Assembly (NCBI GenBank): GCA_946894095.1
Contig: OX335655.1
Location: 18,724,001-18,788,000, forward strand
Length of the DNA: 64,000 bases
Reading direction: 5' to 3'
From: Incurvaria masculella
Taxonomy: Eukaryota; Arthropoda; Insecta; Lepidoptera; Incurvariidae
Positions within the stretch are counted from its first letter, which is position 1. Each line of letters opens with the position of its first letter. The notes under the pieces are model-generated. The model saw nothing but the letters and a program-made list of their open reading frames with translations. It was not told the origin of the DNA and did no database searches. A program made the translations under genes and the position numbers. Below are positions 11,613 through 23,445 of the stretch, piece after piece.

Positions 11613-11867
11613 CTTGCGATGCGATGGCGTTGGGCCTGTCCAAAAGTTGTCGTGTACATATTTTTCTTTGTTCTCGAAAGCTAGCCAACACTAAACTGCT
11701 GGAATACGACGTAACTATGACCGAAATATAGAACTTTTCAAATCGGAGGAGTGTCTTAAAAGATTTGCTTTAAGGATGTTCCGACCCATACAATGTTTTT
11801 TTTACACAGAACGCAAAAAGTATTGCACTTTAAGGCACGAATTCGTCAAAAATATTAAATACTAGCT

Positions 11868-12745
11868 GCGGTACCCGGCTCCGCTCGGGTTAGCGTCGGC
11901 AAAATTATTTCATGGATAAAAAGTATCCGACATGACTGATCCAAAATAGGGTCAAACTGGTCCAGGACAATGTATCCATCTACCAAATTTAATCAAGATC
12001 GTTCGAGATGAAATAGCATGATTTAATGAGAAACATCCAATAATTCCCATTTAGAGCTTCGTTGACATTTGGTGGCTATTTAAAAAAAAAGCATTTGCCG
12101 CCAGAACCTTTCTGCACTTGCACTGCAACATTGTTTACCTAGTAAGTAAGTAACGTGTAATGTAGGTAAGTTTTGCGTGGACTCCAACCCACAGCCAGCC
12201 TCAACATCGAAAACAGTAACCCATCTCGAACCTGACAGCTCCCAGAGATCCTATACATTGATAAAATAAGCACATAAATCGGGTTAGTGGTTCGCAAGTT
12301 ATAAGAATTTAACACTCACTACTCACCCTTCAGGTAATGAAGCGTTATATTATGTAGCCTATAAGTTTTGAGTAGAATCAGGCTAGACGTAGATACAATC
12401 CGCATCGAAATCGAGTAATTGGTTCTCAAGGATTTTGCCAAGTAGTCCTAAAGTTGCGGGAAATACCAAGCTGTACCCGCCCCCGTCGGACCGCCCGCCC
12501 CGCCCCCGGCCCCGCTCCCGCCGGTGTGAAGTAGCGCTACCGGCATCGTTTTCGCAGCCCCGTGAAAGTTCTAAAGCCCATGGGCACAATATCTTTATAA
12601 ATTGTAGCCTATGTCCTATTCTGATGTATAAGCTATATTATTGTAAAGTTTCATTAAAATCCATTCAGTAGTTTTTACGTGAAAGAGTAACAAACATCCA
12701 TCCATCCATCATTACAAACTTTCCCCTTTATAATATTTATTAGAT
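11868..12745 (+). mobile_element. LINE 3' region, RTE-like
   Basis: Begins TACTAGCTGCGGTACCCGGCT and ends with GTAAAGTTTCATTAAAATCC, AGTAGTTTTTACGTGAAAGA and a (CATC)n stretch before ATAATATTTATTAGATAG. This run is familiar as the 3' end of insect RTE-type LINEs. No reverse transcriptase frame remains; a GC-rich block at 12475-12560 is not recognised. Confidence 0.6.
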
Positions 12746-12747
12746 AG

Positions 12748-12930
12748 CCATAGTAGTTGCAGCGAAAACATATTCACAATTTCAGGTTTAATGGTTTCGT
12801 TGTAATTGCCGACTAGAAGTTTTACACCGTTAGATGGCGCTGTTAAAGAAAAATCGTATTTAAATAAATTCTAACAAAACCAATAATCCTGAAATTGTGA
12901 AATTGTTTTCGCTGCAAGTAATATGACTAT
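12748..12930. repeat. Palindromic MITE
   Basis: TTGCAGCGAAAACATATTCA at left pairs with TTGTTTTCGCTGCAAG at right, and CACAATTTCAGG with CCTGAAATTGTG. Confidence 0.65.
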
Positions 12931-13021
12931 ATTAAACTTTTATTATTAATTCGTGGCTTAAAGTGCAGTACTTTTTGCGTTTTGTGTGCAAACAACTTTA
13001 TATGGGTCGGAACAGCCTTAA

Positions 13022-13440
13022 CTGAACAAAAATTTCTTAAACATTTTATGTTGCTATGATACAATACCATATATATAAAGGTAAATAAAACACATGTCCA
13101 TACTCAGTAGGATCTAAGACCTTACGGATTTCGCCTGGTCTAGTACTAAAACGATATAGTAATTTGCTAAACATCTTTTTTATGGATTTATCCTTTACAG
13201 CGGAGGAACTTGAGTGGAGAAGCGACATCTATTGATTTGGTTAAGATAAACATATACGCAAATACACATACGCAAAGAAATATACTTAATAAATTAATAG
13301 AACAGCTTAAAACTGAATATGTTTAACAAAATCACATTATTTGTATTGTATTTTTCTCACTTTGTAGGTACTTACCTAACGCTTTAGGTCTTATCACAAA
13401 ACGAAAGAAACGATTTATTTATCGAACCTGCGATAGTGGA
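13022..13440. other. AT-rich DNA
   Basis: Nothing recognisable. Confidence 0.2.
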
Positions 13441-13765
13441 GAATAGCCCAATACACCATATTTATGAGCACGGCTGGATTGAACTGGATGGAAAACACGG
13501 ACAATTTTTCATTGCCGCTTCGACCATCTTTTCATCCAATGAGATGGTTTTAACCCGAGTGGGCTTAAACTCTACCACCTAGTAGGGGTAGGGGACCTAC
13601 ACCTTTACATGGATTCCGAACCATGGAGCAGCTCGCATTCGTGACGAATTGCACATATCGAACTCAGAAAGAAAAAAGAAAGTGGTGCATGTTGGGGCGA
13701 GGAATTGAACCCAGACCTCTGGTTCGCTAGGCCAGTCCCCGGGCCACACTACGAGCCGCTCAAAG
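13440..13765 (-). repeat. tRNA-headed SINE with intact head
   Basis: Body motifs followed by GTGGTGCATGTTGGGGCGAG, GGAATTGAACCCAGACC (reverse complement of a B box, GGTTCAATTCC) and GGGCCACACTACGAGCCGCTC. This copy gives the uninterrupted GCCGCTCAAA sequence used to prove the LTR target duplication at 26.6 kb. Confidence 0.8.
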
Positions 13766-13892
13766 TTTGACGCCTTACCGCGCGGATGAACTCATCAAAT
13801 ATTATAGTTAGCTATGTCCCCGTAAGTTTTTTAACAGTTAAATCTGATTTGCCTACTTATCGCCTGTATTTCCTTATGGTCCGTCAAAACAG

Positions 13893-14114
13893 CAGGTCTA
13901 TTCCTGTCATTCAGTAATCAGGAATCAGGAATCCTGAGTCTACAAAACAGCTTTTGTAGCGGTTTTCAAAGCGATTTTCTTAACGAATATATTCCGGAGC
14001 ATAGTTTTTGTAATTCATCAGGGTTTTCCGTCGAAAAATTTGCTTTGAAAATCGCTATAAAAGCGATTTTCTAGATGCAGGATTCCTGATTACTGAATGC
14101 CAGGAATAGACCTG
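13893..14114. mobile_element. MITE with 34-bp inverted repeats and 3-bp target duplication
   Basis: Ends CAGGTCTATTCCTGTCATTC and GAATGCCAGGAATAGACCTG pair over 34 bp with one mismatch; the flanks are CAG on both sides. A second internal pairing (AAGCGATTTTC) extends the fold. Confidence 0.75.
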
Positions 14115-14117
14115 CAG

Positions 14118-15024
14118 GGCGTGAGGCGGAGGGGGCAGAGGGGGGGGGGGCGAACCGGACGTGACGTCCGCTAATGGCAGATATCCGTTCGCGCCATTTT
14201 CAATACGCGCCAATTTGAATTCAGAACTCAGCGTCTCCTTGCAATCTGACGGGTTTTATTCTCGGCACTTCTGTAAAAAGTGTATTTTTTCCTCCGCGCT
14301 CTTTCCGATATTTATCAGTTTCATCGAACATTTTCCTCATTAAAAATGTAAATTAACTTAGGCACGTGACATAAGGGAGTCCTCAAAATTACTTTTAGTT
14401 TCGGCTGGCCCATTTAGTATTAATCCATTTGTATTTTATTTTTTGTCCTTCACTCTTTAAAGCATAGATAAATTAAGTTAAGTCGTTTCCCTTTTAAAAA
14501 AACGGGCAGTCACTTTTGCCAAATAGTAAATTGGTTCGGAGTTTATTTCAGATTTTATTGTATTTTGCTTTTTAATTGCGCGGAACTGTTCAAACATTCT
14601 GACAGCTAATTGTCTGGTGATATGAAGCAGCAAGAACGTAAATGCTGCAGGATTTGTATGTCTATATGGTAGAGGCATAGAGTTTGACTGCGGACGAGGA
14701 AACTGAAGGAGGAACTGTTCTTCGGAACGTAGACCTATTTTAAACCTCGCCAACTAGGTCAAAAACGTTTTTATAGATATGTACAAGACATTTTGTCACT
14801 CCATTAAGTCAAAGGATTCCACGTTTCAAATTAGTGAATATTAACACCAATTTAGTATTCACTGTAGCAAACTATTTACTATATAAATAAAATTTTATTT
14901 TGGTACAGTAAACTCTCGTTAATTCTAACCTCGAGGAAATGTTAAAATATTACGAATTATCGAGTGTTTGAACTTGTCTCAAAATGCACTTACAAACGTT
15001 CTGTCTCTCTCTCCCTGCACCTTA
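14118..15024. other. Unassigned DNA with a G run
   Basis: A G-rich run lies at about 14127-14152 (AGGGGGCAGAGGGGGGGGGG). A 91-codon minus-strand frame (14478-14753) is unrecognised and probably chance. Confidence 0.25.
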
Positions 15025-15165
15025 GCCCAGATTGCATGAAAAGACAGCTGAGTTAATCAATGTTCAAACACGTCACTTTTAGTGAACCGTATGCAGTTCT
15101 TTCATCGTAAGTTGACGTTGATTTTGATTTTTTGTCCTTTCGTGCACTTGGCCCTAAGAATTGTC
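15025..15165 (+). repeat. Small MITE, copy 1 of 3
   Basis: TTAATCAATGTTCAAACACG, TTGACGTTGATTTTGATTTT and TCGTGCACTTGGCC, flanked by TTAG/CTAA. Copies at 20713-20875 and, inverted, at 42322-42485. Confidence 0.7.
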
Positions 15166-16045
15166 GAGTGTTTGACGCCGATCCGTTTTCGTACATAGCA
15201 ACGATTTTTTCGTTCGAATTACCAATTGCATAAAAATGTATTGATTTCGTTCGAAATATAAAGAGTTTTTCTAGGGAACTCGTGATAACTTTGAATTATA
15301 GAGAGGTTCGAATTATCGCAGGTTTGAATTAACGAGAGTCGACTGTATTTTATTATTTTGGTATTATTTGGTAAATGCTTCCCTAACAATAATATCTTGC
15401 GTTAATTTTACTTATTTTAAAAAGTTGACATTTAAACGTTTATTGGAAAATATTTGAACTATTTAAATATTTAAATATTTTTTGATGCATATTTGCCTAA
15501 TTTGAGAAATCAAATTACCGAGGAATTACAATTGTATTTTTAAATAATAGCAAGATCATCAATCTACAATTTTACTTTAATAATAACTAATTTCAATGTG
15601 CTGACTTTATTCTAAAACCTAATTAAATTATAGTCTTTCATCTGACTGAATGCTATCAGCTCTAAGAGGATATTTTTTAGCAATACTAATACATGGTGCT
15701 TCGGGATAGGTAAGCATTATGTTCGGAAATAGAAAGTACTCTATATAGAAATTAAATATTTTCAGGTCAATTATTGTCCAGTAATAAATAATTATAACCA
15801 AAACATTATATGCCCGTAGATCTCTGACAGAGTACTGGGAATGACGACGGCAGGCAGCGCCATGGATTAAAAAAATACAAGCACTTTTATTTTCGCACAG
15901 AAGCGACATATGTCTTCGGCTTGTAACATGATGAAACACTGATGTTTGATTTATATTGTTTTCTTTGTTGGTATATGTTACGGAGCTCGATATCGGTTGA
16001 ACTCCATTTTTTCCCTATTTTCGTTATTTCTAAGGTTGGCAAAGG
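15166..16045. other. AT-rich DNA
   Basis: No recognised element. A 103-codon minus-strand frame (15628-15939) has no domain, splice or codon support and is probably chance. Confidence 0.2.
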
Positions 16046-16465
16046 TTTTTTTTATGGAACTTGACATGGATAACCACACAAACACTGTCATGATATTAGT
16101 CCAATACACCACATTCCCACAGGAATGATGTGCCATGCCAGGACCTTCCCTTTAAGAGTACGGCTACACCGTACTGGATGGAAAACACGGACAATTTTTC
16201 ATTGCCGTTTAAACCATAGTTTCATTTAATAAAGTGGTACCAACCCAGGTAGGCTTAACCCTAGCACCTAGTAGGGAAGGACACCTACAGTTTCACATTC
16301 GAATGCGGGCTGTTCCAAACCATGGAACAGCTTGCATTCGTAACGAAATGCACTTATCCAACTCAGAAATATAAAGAAAGTGGTGCACAACCGGGGCTTC
16401 GATTTGAACACAACGGGCTCTATGATCATTACCCAGCAGAGAAAAGGCTGTGACATTCACACGGA
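16046..16465 (-). repeat. tRNA-headed SINE
   Basis: GACATGGATAACCACACAAA, CTGGATGGAAAACACGGAC, the ACCTAGTAGGGAAGG motif and AAAGAAAGTGGTGCACAACC are in the standard minus-strand order; the head (about 16400-16460) is degraded. Confidence 0.75.
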
Positions 16466-16949
16466 CCGATAAAAGTGAATATGTATATGTTGCGTCATTG
16501 TTTCGGGAATGCGGTGTCTTACTAATTCTACGTCTACGTCTTTAATACTATATATTTAGCCGAGCATAAATGGTAGGTACCTACATATTTCTAAAACAAC
16601 ACACAACCACCAGTGTCCCAGACCTCGCAGAGTGCTGTGGTCACGTGCGCTCTGACGGCGTAAGCGACGTGACCGCAGACTCGCCTCCATTTTAAATCAA
16701 ACTTTGTTATACGCTTCTGTTTCGAGTGATGTTCCAATTTAAAATATAATTGACCCCGAAAAGTTACTTCGGCCGCTGTGGCGACGCACGGCGGATATTT
16801 GACAGGAAAGGTACTTTGACATGAAGGGACTATGATAATGATGGTAATTCCAAAGGTTCCTTATTCTTTTTGAGGTGTATGTTACAACACATAATCATAG
16901 CACCTTTAATTTTGATGTATACAACCCTACGATACGAGATATGAAAATG

Positions 16950-17023
16950 ATTTGGCGATTCGATAAGCTGGTAAGCATCCTCTGAGCGCGGTTGGCTTCT
17001 GGATGGGTGGCCATTTTCAACCG
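16950..17023 (+). repeat. 5S-headed SINE fragment
   Basis: GAGCGCGGTTGGCTTCTGGA followed by TGGGTGGCC and CAACCGTT resembles the 5S-like head of the SINE at 45144. It is cut by the TTAA MITE that starts at 17024. Confidence 0.5.
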
Positions 17024-17504
17024 TTAAGGGCCTGGTACTAGCCAAATCGCAAAGTTAGACGAGGCACCTCAAGTAAACTAACTAAGTCTGACGATTATAA
17101 GTGTCATCCTTACAATATATCATTCCTTGTCTAGGAATCGAATGATTTTCGTTAATGTATGTTTCCTTTTTCTATACAAAATACATTGCGGAAACGGTGT
17201 CCATTTCCGAACTTTTTTGACTAAATGTAGAAATCTAAAAGCAAATGGAATTTTTTGTTTATGCATATATGCTGTTTTTGCTTATATCTAGAAATCGAAT
17301 GACTTTCAGATTTCTAATGAGAAAAATCAACTTTTTTAATTTTTATTATTATTTAAATAAATGATAGAATAAAAAAAATATTAACAATCCATTATCAGTC
17401 TGGAGTTCTATTTGGATTTGCTGAAGCGTTTCACTACATATTATTACATTTGTTAAAAAGTGCATTTGTATGGCGCGAGTAGTTGGCTAGTCCTAGCGCC
17501 TTAA
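17024..17504 (-). mobile_element. TTAA family 2 MITE, full length
   Basis: TTAA at 17024-17027 and 17501-17504; ends GGGCCTGGTACTAGCCAA and TTGGCTAGTCCTAGCGCC. Other copies: 33551, 55864 (with a large insertion) and 58358. Confidence 0.8.
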
Positions 17505-17687
17505 GGTGGCCCAACCCGCTCAACTCCCCATACAAACGGGGAAAGAAGATCACGCCCATATTTCTTGTCAGAGATCCCAAATTTTGGTCAAAATAGCTTC
17601 ATTTGATCGAACTAGATGTCTGATGACCATTGGCATTGTAAAATTGTGTTTGGTTTCTAAGTTACAAGGTCCGAAAGTTCGCATTTT
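17501..17687 (-). mobile_element. TTAA family 1 MITE, truncated
   Basis: Shares its TTAA (17501-17504) with the preceding family 2 MITE. Begins GGTGGCCCAACCCGCTC and stops at about 17687 after GGTCCGAAAGTTCGCA. Confidence 0.75.
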
Positions 17688-17748
17688 TCAGTACACTGCA
17701 CTCGGATTTGTCATATTTTAACATGGCCAGTTCAGCAAAATAAAACAC
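17688..17748 (+). repeat. Shared 55-bp repeat
   Basis: AGTACACTGCACTCGGATTT and TTAACATGGCCAGTTCAGC recur at 44996-45050 with few changes. Identity unknown; it could be a fragment of element coding sequence. Confidence 0.5.
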
Positions 17749-17879
17749 TGACGCAGAAAAATGTGTTCAATGTCGAATATAGATAATGTAAGTTTAAAAA
17801 AAGGATGGGGCTGTCGTTTACACCCTGTATACATTAAGATATATTCGGATACATTTGCTATGTGACTGAACATACTTGT

Positions 17880-17970
17880 AGATGGCTAATACCACACCGA
17901 CCGACATGATATTAACAAAACATACCTCATTTGAACTAGGTGCTATGCCAAGACCTTCCTTGTATTTTTT
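17880..17970 (-). repeat. SINE tail fragment
   Basis: GATGGCTAATACCACACCG and AGGTGCTATGCCAAGACCTT, then a T run. 5S-type judged from the GAACTAGGTGC motif. Confidence 0.55.
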
Positions 17971-18155
17971 TATTTATTTAATCTTAAATATTAAAAGAAG
18001 AAATACAAAACGCTTGAAGAATTTGAAAGATTTCTGATATGTATATCCAGGTGACGTTTGGTATGAACTATATTTAAATATATTTAGGACACTCGCCATT
18101 GTGAAAATAATCTAACCTCCAGCGCAGCAAATTACATATATAACATATGTCAAAT

Positions 18156-18552
18156 GTCAGCCTCAGTGGCCCAGTGGCGCGACACTTCGGCGATCGCTCT
18201 CCGAAGTTAAGCAACGCTGGGTCCGGTCTGGTCGTGGATGGGTGACCATTCGACCGTTGAGAGAGGCTGGCCGTGGTTCGGATTCCACGTTAAGCTGTAG
18301 GTCCCCTTCCTTACTTACTAGGTGGTAGGGTTCATCCCGCCCGGGTTGGTACCATCGCATTGGATGAACGATGGTCGAAGCGGCAATGAAAATTGTCCGT
18401 GTTTTCCATCCAGTTCAATGTAGCCGTGCAATATAAGGAAGGTCCTGGCATGGCACCTAGTTCCCATGTGGTGTGTTGGGCTAATACCATGACAGAACTT
18501 GTGGTATTAGCCATCCATGTCCAGTCACATATAAAAAAAAATAAAAAAAAAT
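18156..18552 (+). repeat. 5S-headed SINE, full length
   Basis: The head has GAAGTTAAGCAACGCTGGG and GGATGGGTGACC, the box A and box C regions of 5S rRNA in correct order and spacing. Then comes the common body (ACTAGGTGGTAGGGTT, CCATCGCATTGGATGAACGA, CCTGGCATGGCACCTAG), the tail TTAGCCATCCATGTCCAGTC and an A-rich end. Transcription would be by RNA polymerase III from the 5S-type internal promoter. Confidence 0.85.
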
Positions 18553-20552
18553 AACTCATCTATATCATGTGTGAAAAGTACCATTGTGAATTAACTTAGT
18601 TTTCTGTAATCTTATTATGGGAATCATTCAAAAGTTGCGGAATTTCCATAGGCTATATGGCGGAAATAGTTTTTCTTTGGATCCGGAATAAGTCAGAACC
18701 TAGTGAAAAAAAAATGTAGCGAACAATTCATTTTTACTTTCTGCTTCTTTATTTCTTCCATCCAGTTTTTATTTCTACAGTTCCCAATTTTTACAACAGA
18801 CGGCAGTTCACTTCATCCAAAATTAGATGTTATATTCAATAAAGTAATCAATAAGAAACTCATTAAGTAATTTATTTACGGTTAATATTTTCTAGAATTC
18901 ATTGTTTGTTTAATAATATATTATTACTATATTATACGATGACAAAATGTTTCCTATTCGTGAAACATCTAGGCTAACAAACTTGACTTAATTATATCGA
19001 TCAACTAAATAGGAGCACAATATCTTAATTATTTCTGAATGAGTTGAAACACCATTAAGTTATAAATAATTTATATTTCAAAACTAAATTAGCGAAGGGG
19101 TTACCTAAAAATTACGTATCAAATGAATGTAAGAATCTATAATATAAATATTCGGATTTATTAAATCCGGATAATCAAACAAACCATACAATGTATTAAA
19201 CACTATTCTAAAATAAACGTTTCATGTCTATAAAAAATCTTGAGTACTTTTGTTTTCTTTAAAGGTTTAATACAATAGGCGATGGTTCGTTTTGTATTAC
19301 GAATCTTCAGTAATAATTTACAGTTGGTTAATTTCAATTAAATAGTAAAACAATTATCTTTTTTAATTATATATCATTACAAAACGTGCATAATAAGGTA
19401 CCTAGAATCTATTGATTTGGTTCAAATGACCAGGATTTTTTTAATAATAAAATGCGCATAGTATAAAATACTTTTTATCAACTAAATAAATATATAAGGA
19501 TATGTACAAACCTTTAATTAAGCCTAAATCGAATCACGTTCATTTTCCATCGGTTCTTTTAAAACAAGCCCGTGACTTTTTATTTATTTACTATCTAAAT
19601 TCGAAAATTGAAATAAATTACTTTGTTATAGAATTTAATTGATTTTCTCACATTAATTAAATTCTATTAACATGCATTAACATTTAGTAAAACATTTTGA
19701 TCAAAACTATAAGAGCGCCATTGATTTTTCGTTAAAGGCTAGAAAATTCTTATATATTTCATATTATCAAAATTAAGAAAATTATTTTAAAAAGTGGGAA
19801 TTTACTTACACCCTTACTGATTACAACGCAACGCAAAGAGTTGGAATCACTTTCAATCATCTTAAAAAATACTCTAAAAGCGCTATGTACAATGCTATAA
19901 TATTATACCCTTTCGAAAGTTTAAATTATTAAAATTTATTAACTCTGCCAATAGCTAAGAAGTAACAAGTTTTAAACTCTTAAAATATGTTTTTAAAACA
20001 TTTTAAGATTAACATAAGATAATGCTTGCATATAATTATACACCAGCCTTAAACTTCTATAACAGGGTGATTATCTAAGTCTTATATAAACATTTATAAC
20101 TACATGAATGTATAAAACGTATCTTAGATAGGGGTTTTATTCAACGTGATTGTGTCAACAATACGATTTTTTTAAGCGACCAACTTCGGTGATTACCATA
20201 ATGAATGTATTTTTTTTCATATTAAAGGGGACTCTTTATACAATATTTACATACAATACACGTTACACGAATACATGCGTTAAATAAATGTCATAAAACA
20301 CCCTAAATTCCTGAATGTGTTTTTTGACTCAAAACATGTTCTAACTCTCTGTATTCTGATTGAATTAAATATTTAGTAATTTCATATAACAAATAAAGTT
20401 TGCATCTTATGCAGTAGTAATAAGGTGAATCTTAAAAATTAGATTTGTTTTACAAATTGTACAGGCTCATTTACGGGAGTACCTACTTTATATAACCTGT
20501 TGATAGTAAGCATTTATCACCAAACCCTATTAAATATAATAAGGAACCCTAA
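18553..20552. other. 2-kb AT-rich desert
   Basis: Long stretch rich in A and T, with no exon, repeat family or RNA gene that I can support. Confidence 0.3.
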
Positions 20553-20985
20553 GGGCCTTTTTCACTTACTGCTGATTTATTTTAATCGACACTTTAAGGG
20601 CCTTCATTACTAAAGTGCTGATGATCTTGTACTGGTATCGATTGAGAGATGGTAAGAAAGGCCCTTTAATGTCAGTATTAAGCTAATCAGTACTTGGTGG
20701 AAGAGACCCTAAGCCCCGGTTGCACGAAGAGACGGCCGAGTTAATCAATGTTCAAACACGTCACTATTAGTGATCCGCATAGAGTTCCTTCCATACTGTC
20801 CACGCAAAGTGATGTGTTTAATCGTACGTTGACGTTGATTTTGATTTTTTGTTCTTTCGTGCACTCGGCCATAAGTCTGATTTACATCAAGTCCTGATTA
20901 TCTTGTAATGGTATTAATTGTAAGCTGGTAAGAAAGGCCCTTAATATGTAATTAAGCTAATCAACTCATGGTGACACAGGACTTT
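20553..20985. repeat. Cluster of two small MITE families
   Basis: 20553-20712 and 20880-20985 carry AAGGGCC ends with GATGATCTTGTACTGG-type cores. Between them, 20713-20875 is the family with GCCCCGGTTGCACGAAG and TTTCGTGCACTCGGCC ends, so one is inserted into or beside the other. Confidence 0.55.
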
Positions 20986-21354
20986 AGTATACAATCGTAC
21001 TACAAGCTAAATGGAAGGATTATATTAATTTCTCAATTAAATAAAAAACTATGTGTACAATATTCCAAAAAACTCACTTTCATACTCAAATTTAAAAAAA
21101 AATCATTACTTACCTACGTATTTTGGAATATTATTTGGGCTTGTAAACACTATTATTTTTTACAGTCTTGATGACCGGTACACGCGATGATAACAATAGT
21201 ATTTTTAAAGCTTTGCAAACTATATTTTCACTTTTTTCCAAACACGCTTAGAGCGATTTGAGCGAGGATACTATAAAAACACTTGCCATTCGCTATGTGT
21301 GCCAGGAACCATTTAGAACCTGTGTTCTTTATATTATATTCCTATGTTCTACTC
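20986..21354. other. AT-rich DNA
   Basis: Nothing recognisable. Confidence 0.2.
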
Positions 21355-21725
21355 CAATCTGAGTGGTCAGTCTGAGTTCTCACCTAAATTGGCGTTTACA
21401 CTTCGAAGTTCCGTAGAAACGTCAAGCTCCATACAAGTTTTTACTAGATATTCTGTGGTTTTACTTCTTCAAGCTGTCAAAGTCAAACTCGGACTTCCGA
21501 TTTGTATAAAAACGCGGAGTCGACGTAAACAGCAACGTCGACGTAAACGGCAACGTCGACGTATTTACGGCAACGTTGAGTAAGCTGTCAAATCAAACTC
21601 GGACTTGCAAATGGTAGTTCGCCCACTGCGCGCGCTCTTTAATTTCTCCATACATTTGAAAACGCCAGTCGATCGGTTTGCCGTAAACGCCAATTTAGGT
21701 GACAACTGGGACTTCGGGTACTGTG
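21355..21725 (+). repeat. Harbinger-like MITE copy
   Basis: GAGTGGTCAGTCTGAGTTCT at left and AATTTAGGTGACAACTGGGA at right, with a short internal repeat of GTCGACGTAAACGGCAAC. It lies just 3' of exon C. Confidence 0.75.
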
Positions 21726-21809
21726 CTTACAAACGAGCATCCATACTCACACACACACCACACCGCGCTGATATGCATCACAATATCTGACAACCTAGCC
21801 CACCCTCGC

Positions 21810-21965
21810 CTACGCGGGCCGCAGCGAGCTGCGCGCGCGGCGACTGTCCGACAGTAGCCCGAGGACCGCGACCGAGAGGACGATGGGCATCAGCCAGCCG
21901 GGCGCGGCGCGCGCCGCCGGGCTCGCCATGAGGCACTCCTGCCCGCGGTACTCGAGGCAGTAGCT
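21810..21965 (-). CDS. Exon C, C-terminal exon with hydrophobic anchor and stop
   Basis: The acceptor is CTCTTGCCCACAG|AG, then a phase-0 frame SYCLEYRGQECLMASP, matching the phase-0 end of exon B. A hydrophobic stretch follows (GWLMPIVLSVAVLGLL, residues about 23-38 of the exon), then a short basic tail and TAG at 21810-21812. Small residues (ASPAARAAPG) just before the hydrophobic segment suit a GPI attachment site; alternatively this is a type I transmembrane anchor with a basic cytosolic end. The exon is much richer in G+C than the flanks. Cysteines at positions 3 and 11 continue the cysteine-rich pattern of exons A and B. No poly(A) signal was confidently placed downstream; a MITE lies at about 21355-21725. 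Confidence 0.75.
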   Translation of the reverse strand, partial: SYCLEYRGQECLMASPAARAAPGWLMPIVLSVAVLGLLSDSRRARSSLRPA

Positions 21966-22049
21966 CTGTGGGCAAGAGACTCGGATTACAATCACTTTCA
22001 GTTTCTTTATCCTCCATTAGATGTGTATTACACACTCGAATTCGTAATT

Positions 22050-22250
22050 GTTAGGGTTCCGTACCCAAAGGATGCCAACGGAACCTAATTACCGAGCCTC
22101 CGCTGTCCGTCCGTGCGTCCATCAGTTCGTCCGTCCGTCACAGGGCTGCATCTCATGAACCGTAATAGGTAGGCAGCTAAGATTTTTACAGAGTGTGTAT
22201 TTATTTTGCCGCTATAAAAAACCGACCCGCACTTGGCCGGTTTTTTTTTC
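22050..22250 (+). repeat. MINE-like element, copy 5, internally deleted
   Basis: TTAGGGTTCCGTACCCAAAG, GTCACAGGGCTGCATCTC, then a jump from GCCGCTATAA to the terminal CGCACTTGGCCGG plus T run. Confidence 0.75.
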
Positions 22251-22427
22251 AGGCGCTTCTTTGAGATAAATAAAGAATCTATAAACACAAAATTTGAACA
22301 TTGCTACCGAACGATTCGAAATATAGAACAGTGGTCCCTCTAAATCTCCTGGCATTATGTAAAATCAGCCGCGTTACAAATACCAAGAGACCAGCTGCCT
22401 TTTTTATGTTACTGGACATGGATGGCT

Positions 22428-22802
22428 TTTTTTTTTATGTGACGACATGGATGGCTAATACCACAAGTTCTTTCATGGTATTAGCCCAACACACCACATG
22501 GGAACTAGGTGCCATGCCAGGACCTTCCTTATATTGCACGGCTACATTGAACTGGATGGAAAACACGGACAATTTTCATTGCCGCTTCGACCATCGTTCA
22601 TCCAATGCGATGGTACCAACCCGGGCGGGATAAACCCTACCACCTAGTAAGTAAGGAAGGGGACCTACAGCTTAACGTGGAATCCGAACCACGGCCAGCC
22701 TCTCTCAACGGTCGAATGGTCACCCATCCAAGACCAGACCGGACCCAGCGTTGCTTAACTTCGGAGAGCGATCGCCGAAGTGTCGCGCCACTGGGCCACT
22801 GA
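22428..22802 (-). repeat. 5S-headed SINE, full length
   Basis: T run, GACATGGATGGCTAATACC, body, then GGTCACCCATCC and CCCAGCGTTGCTTAACTTCG: the reverse complement of the 5S-like head. It directly abuts a tRNA-type SINE at 22803. Confidence 0.85.
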
Positions 22803-23140
22803 CGACACACCCATCGCCTTGATATTAGCCCACAACACACCGCTTTCCGAAGGAATTAGGCACCATGCCAGGACCGGACAGGAAAATAAGGACTTTTTTA
22901 CTACCGCTTCTACCATATTTTTATTCAATGCGAAACCCGGGAGCAACAAGCTTAAACCAAACCACCTAGGAGGGAAAGGGGACCTTCCATTTTATATGAA
23001 TTCCGAACCACGACTCGCATTCGTTACGAAATACACTAATTCAATTCATTAAGAGAAAAAAAGTGGTGCACGAACGCGGAGGAGATCGAACTCATGACCT
23101 CCGGCGTAGAGGCCCCGCGCCTCTGAGCTCCGTGATTATG
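22803..23140 (-). repeat. tRNA-headed SINE
   Basis: TTGATATTAGCCCACAACAC, then GTGGTGCACGAACGCGG, GAGATCGAACTCATGACC (reverse complement of a B box) and GAGGCCCCGCGCCTCTGAGC. Confidence 0.7.
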
Positions 23141-23214
23141 AAAATAACACAGTGGAAAAAACTGTAAATACTTAAATGGCTAAAATTTACACAATGTGGT
23201 CAATTCAGTGGGCT

Positions 23215-23445
23215 AAAATCTAGACTCTAGCCGATACTAGGGCTGAGATAAATAGTCGTACCCGTTATTAAGGCTGAGATAAATAGTCGTAACAAGAACT
23301 AAGGCTAATGAAAAGTAATACTTTGTGACGTCACTTTGACACTTTTTGTATGGACGAAATCTCAAAGTAATGCAAAGTGACGTCACAAAGTACTACTTTT
23401 CGTTAGTGTTACTTATTGTTACGACTATTTATCTCAGCTTTGGAT
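23215..23445. repeat. Palindromic MITE carrying TGACGTCA in both arms
   Basis: Arms at 23270-23338 and 23373-23440 pair at roughly 90% (AGATAAATAGTCGTAACAA / TTGTTACGACTATTTATCT). Both contain the palindromic octamer TGACGTCA, the CRE/ATF consensus. A partial extra arm lies at 23251-23262. Confidence 0.75.

Larger units (their letters stand above)
11770..13021. mobile_element. TTAA-flanked element (TTAA family 3), about 1.25 kb
   Basis: TTAA at 11770-11773 and 13018-13021; inverted ends GGATGTTCCGACCCATA and TATGGGTCGGAACAGCC differ at one base in 17. The match continues imperfectly for about 75 bp (AACGCAAAAAGTAYTGCACTTTAAG). It has swallowed a LINE tail (11868-12745) and a palindromic MITE (12748-12930). 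Confidence 0.75.

Noticed and set aside
14478..14753. 91-codon minus-strand frame
   Set aside because: No domain, no cysteine or membrane pattern, no exon signals.
15628..15939. 103-codon minus-strand frame
   Set aside because: AT-rich, no recognised motif, no splice or promoter evidence.
22605..22840. Recurring 65-110-codon frames shared by several loci
   Set aside because: They are translations of SINE bodies; the repeat explains the similarity.
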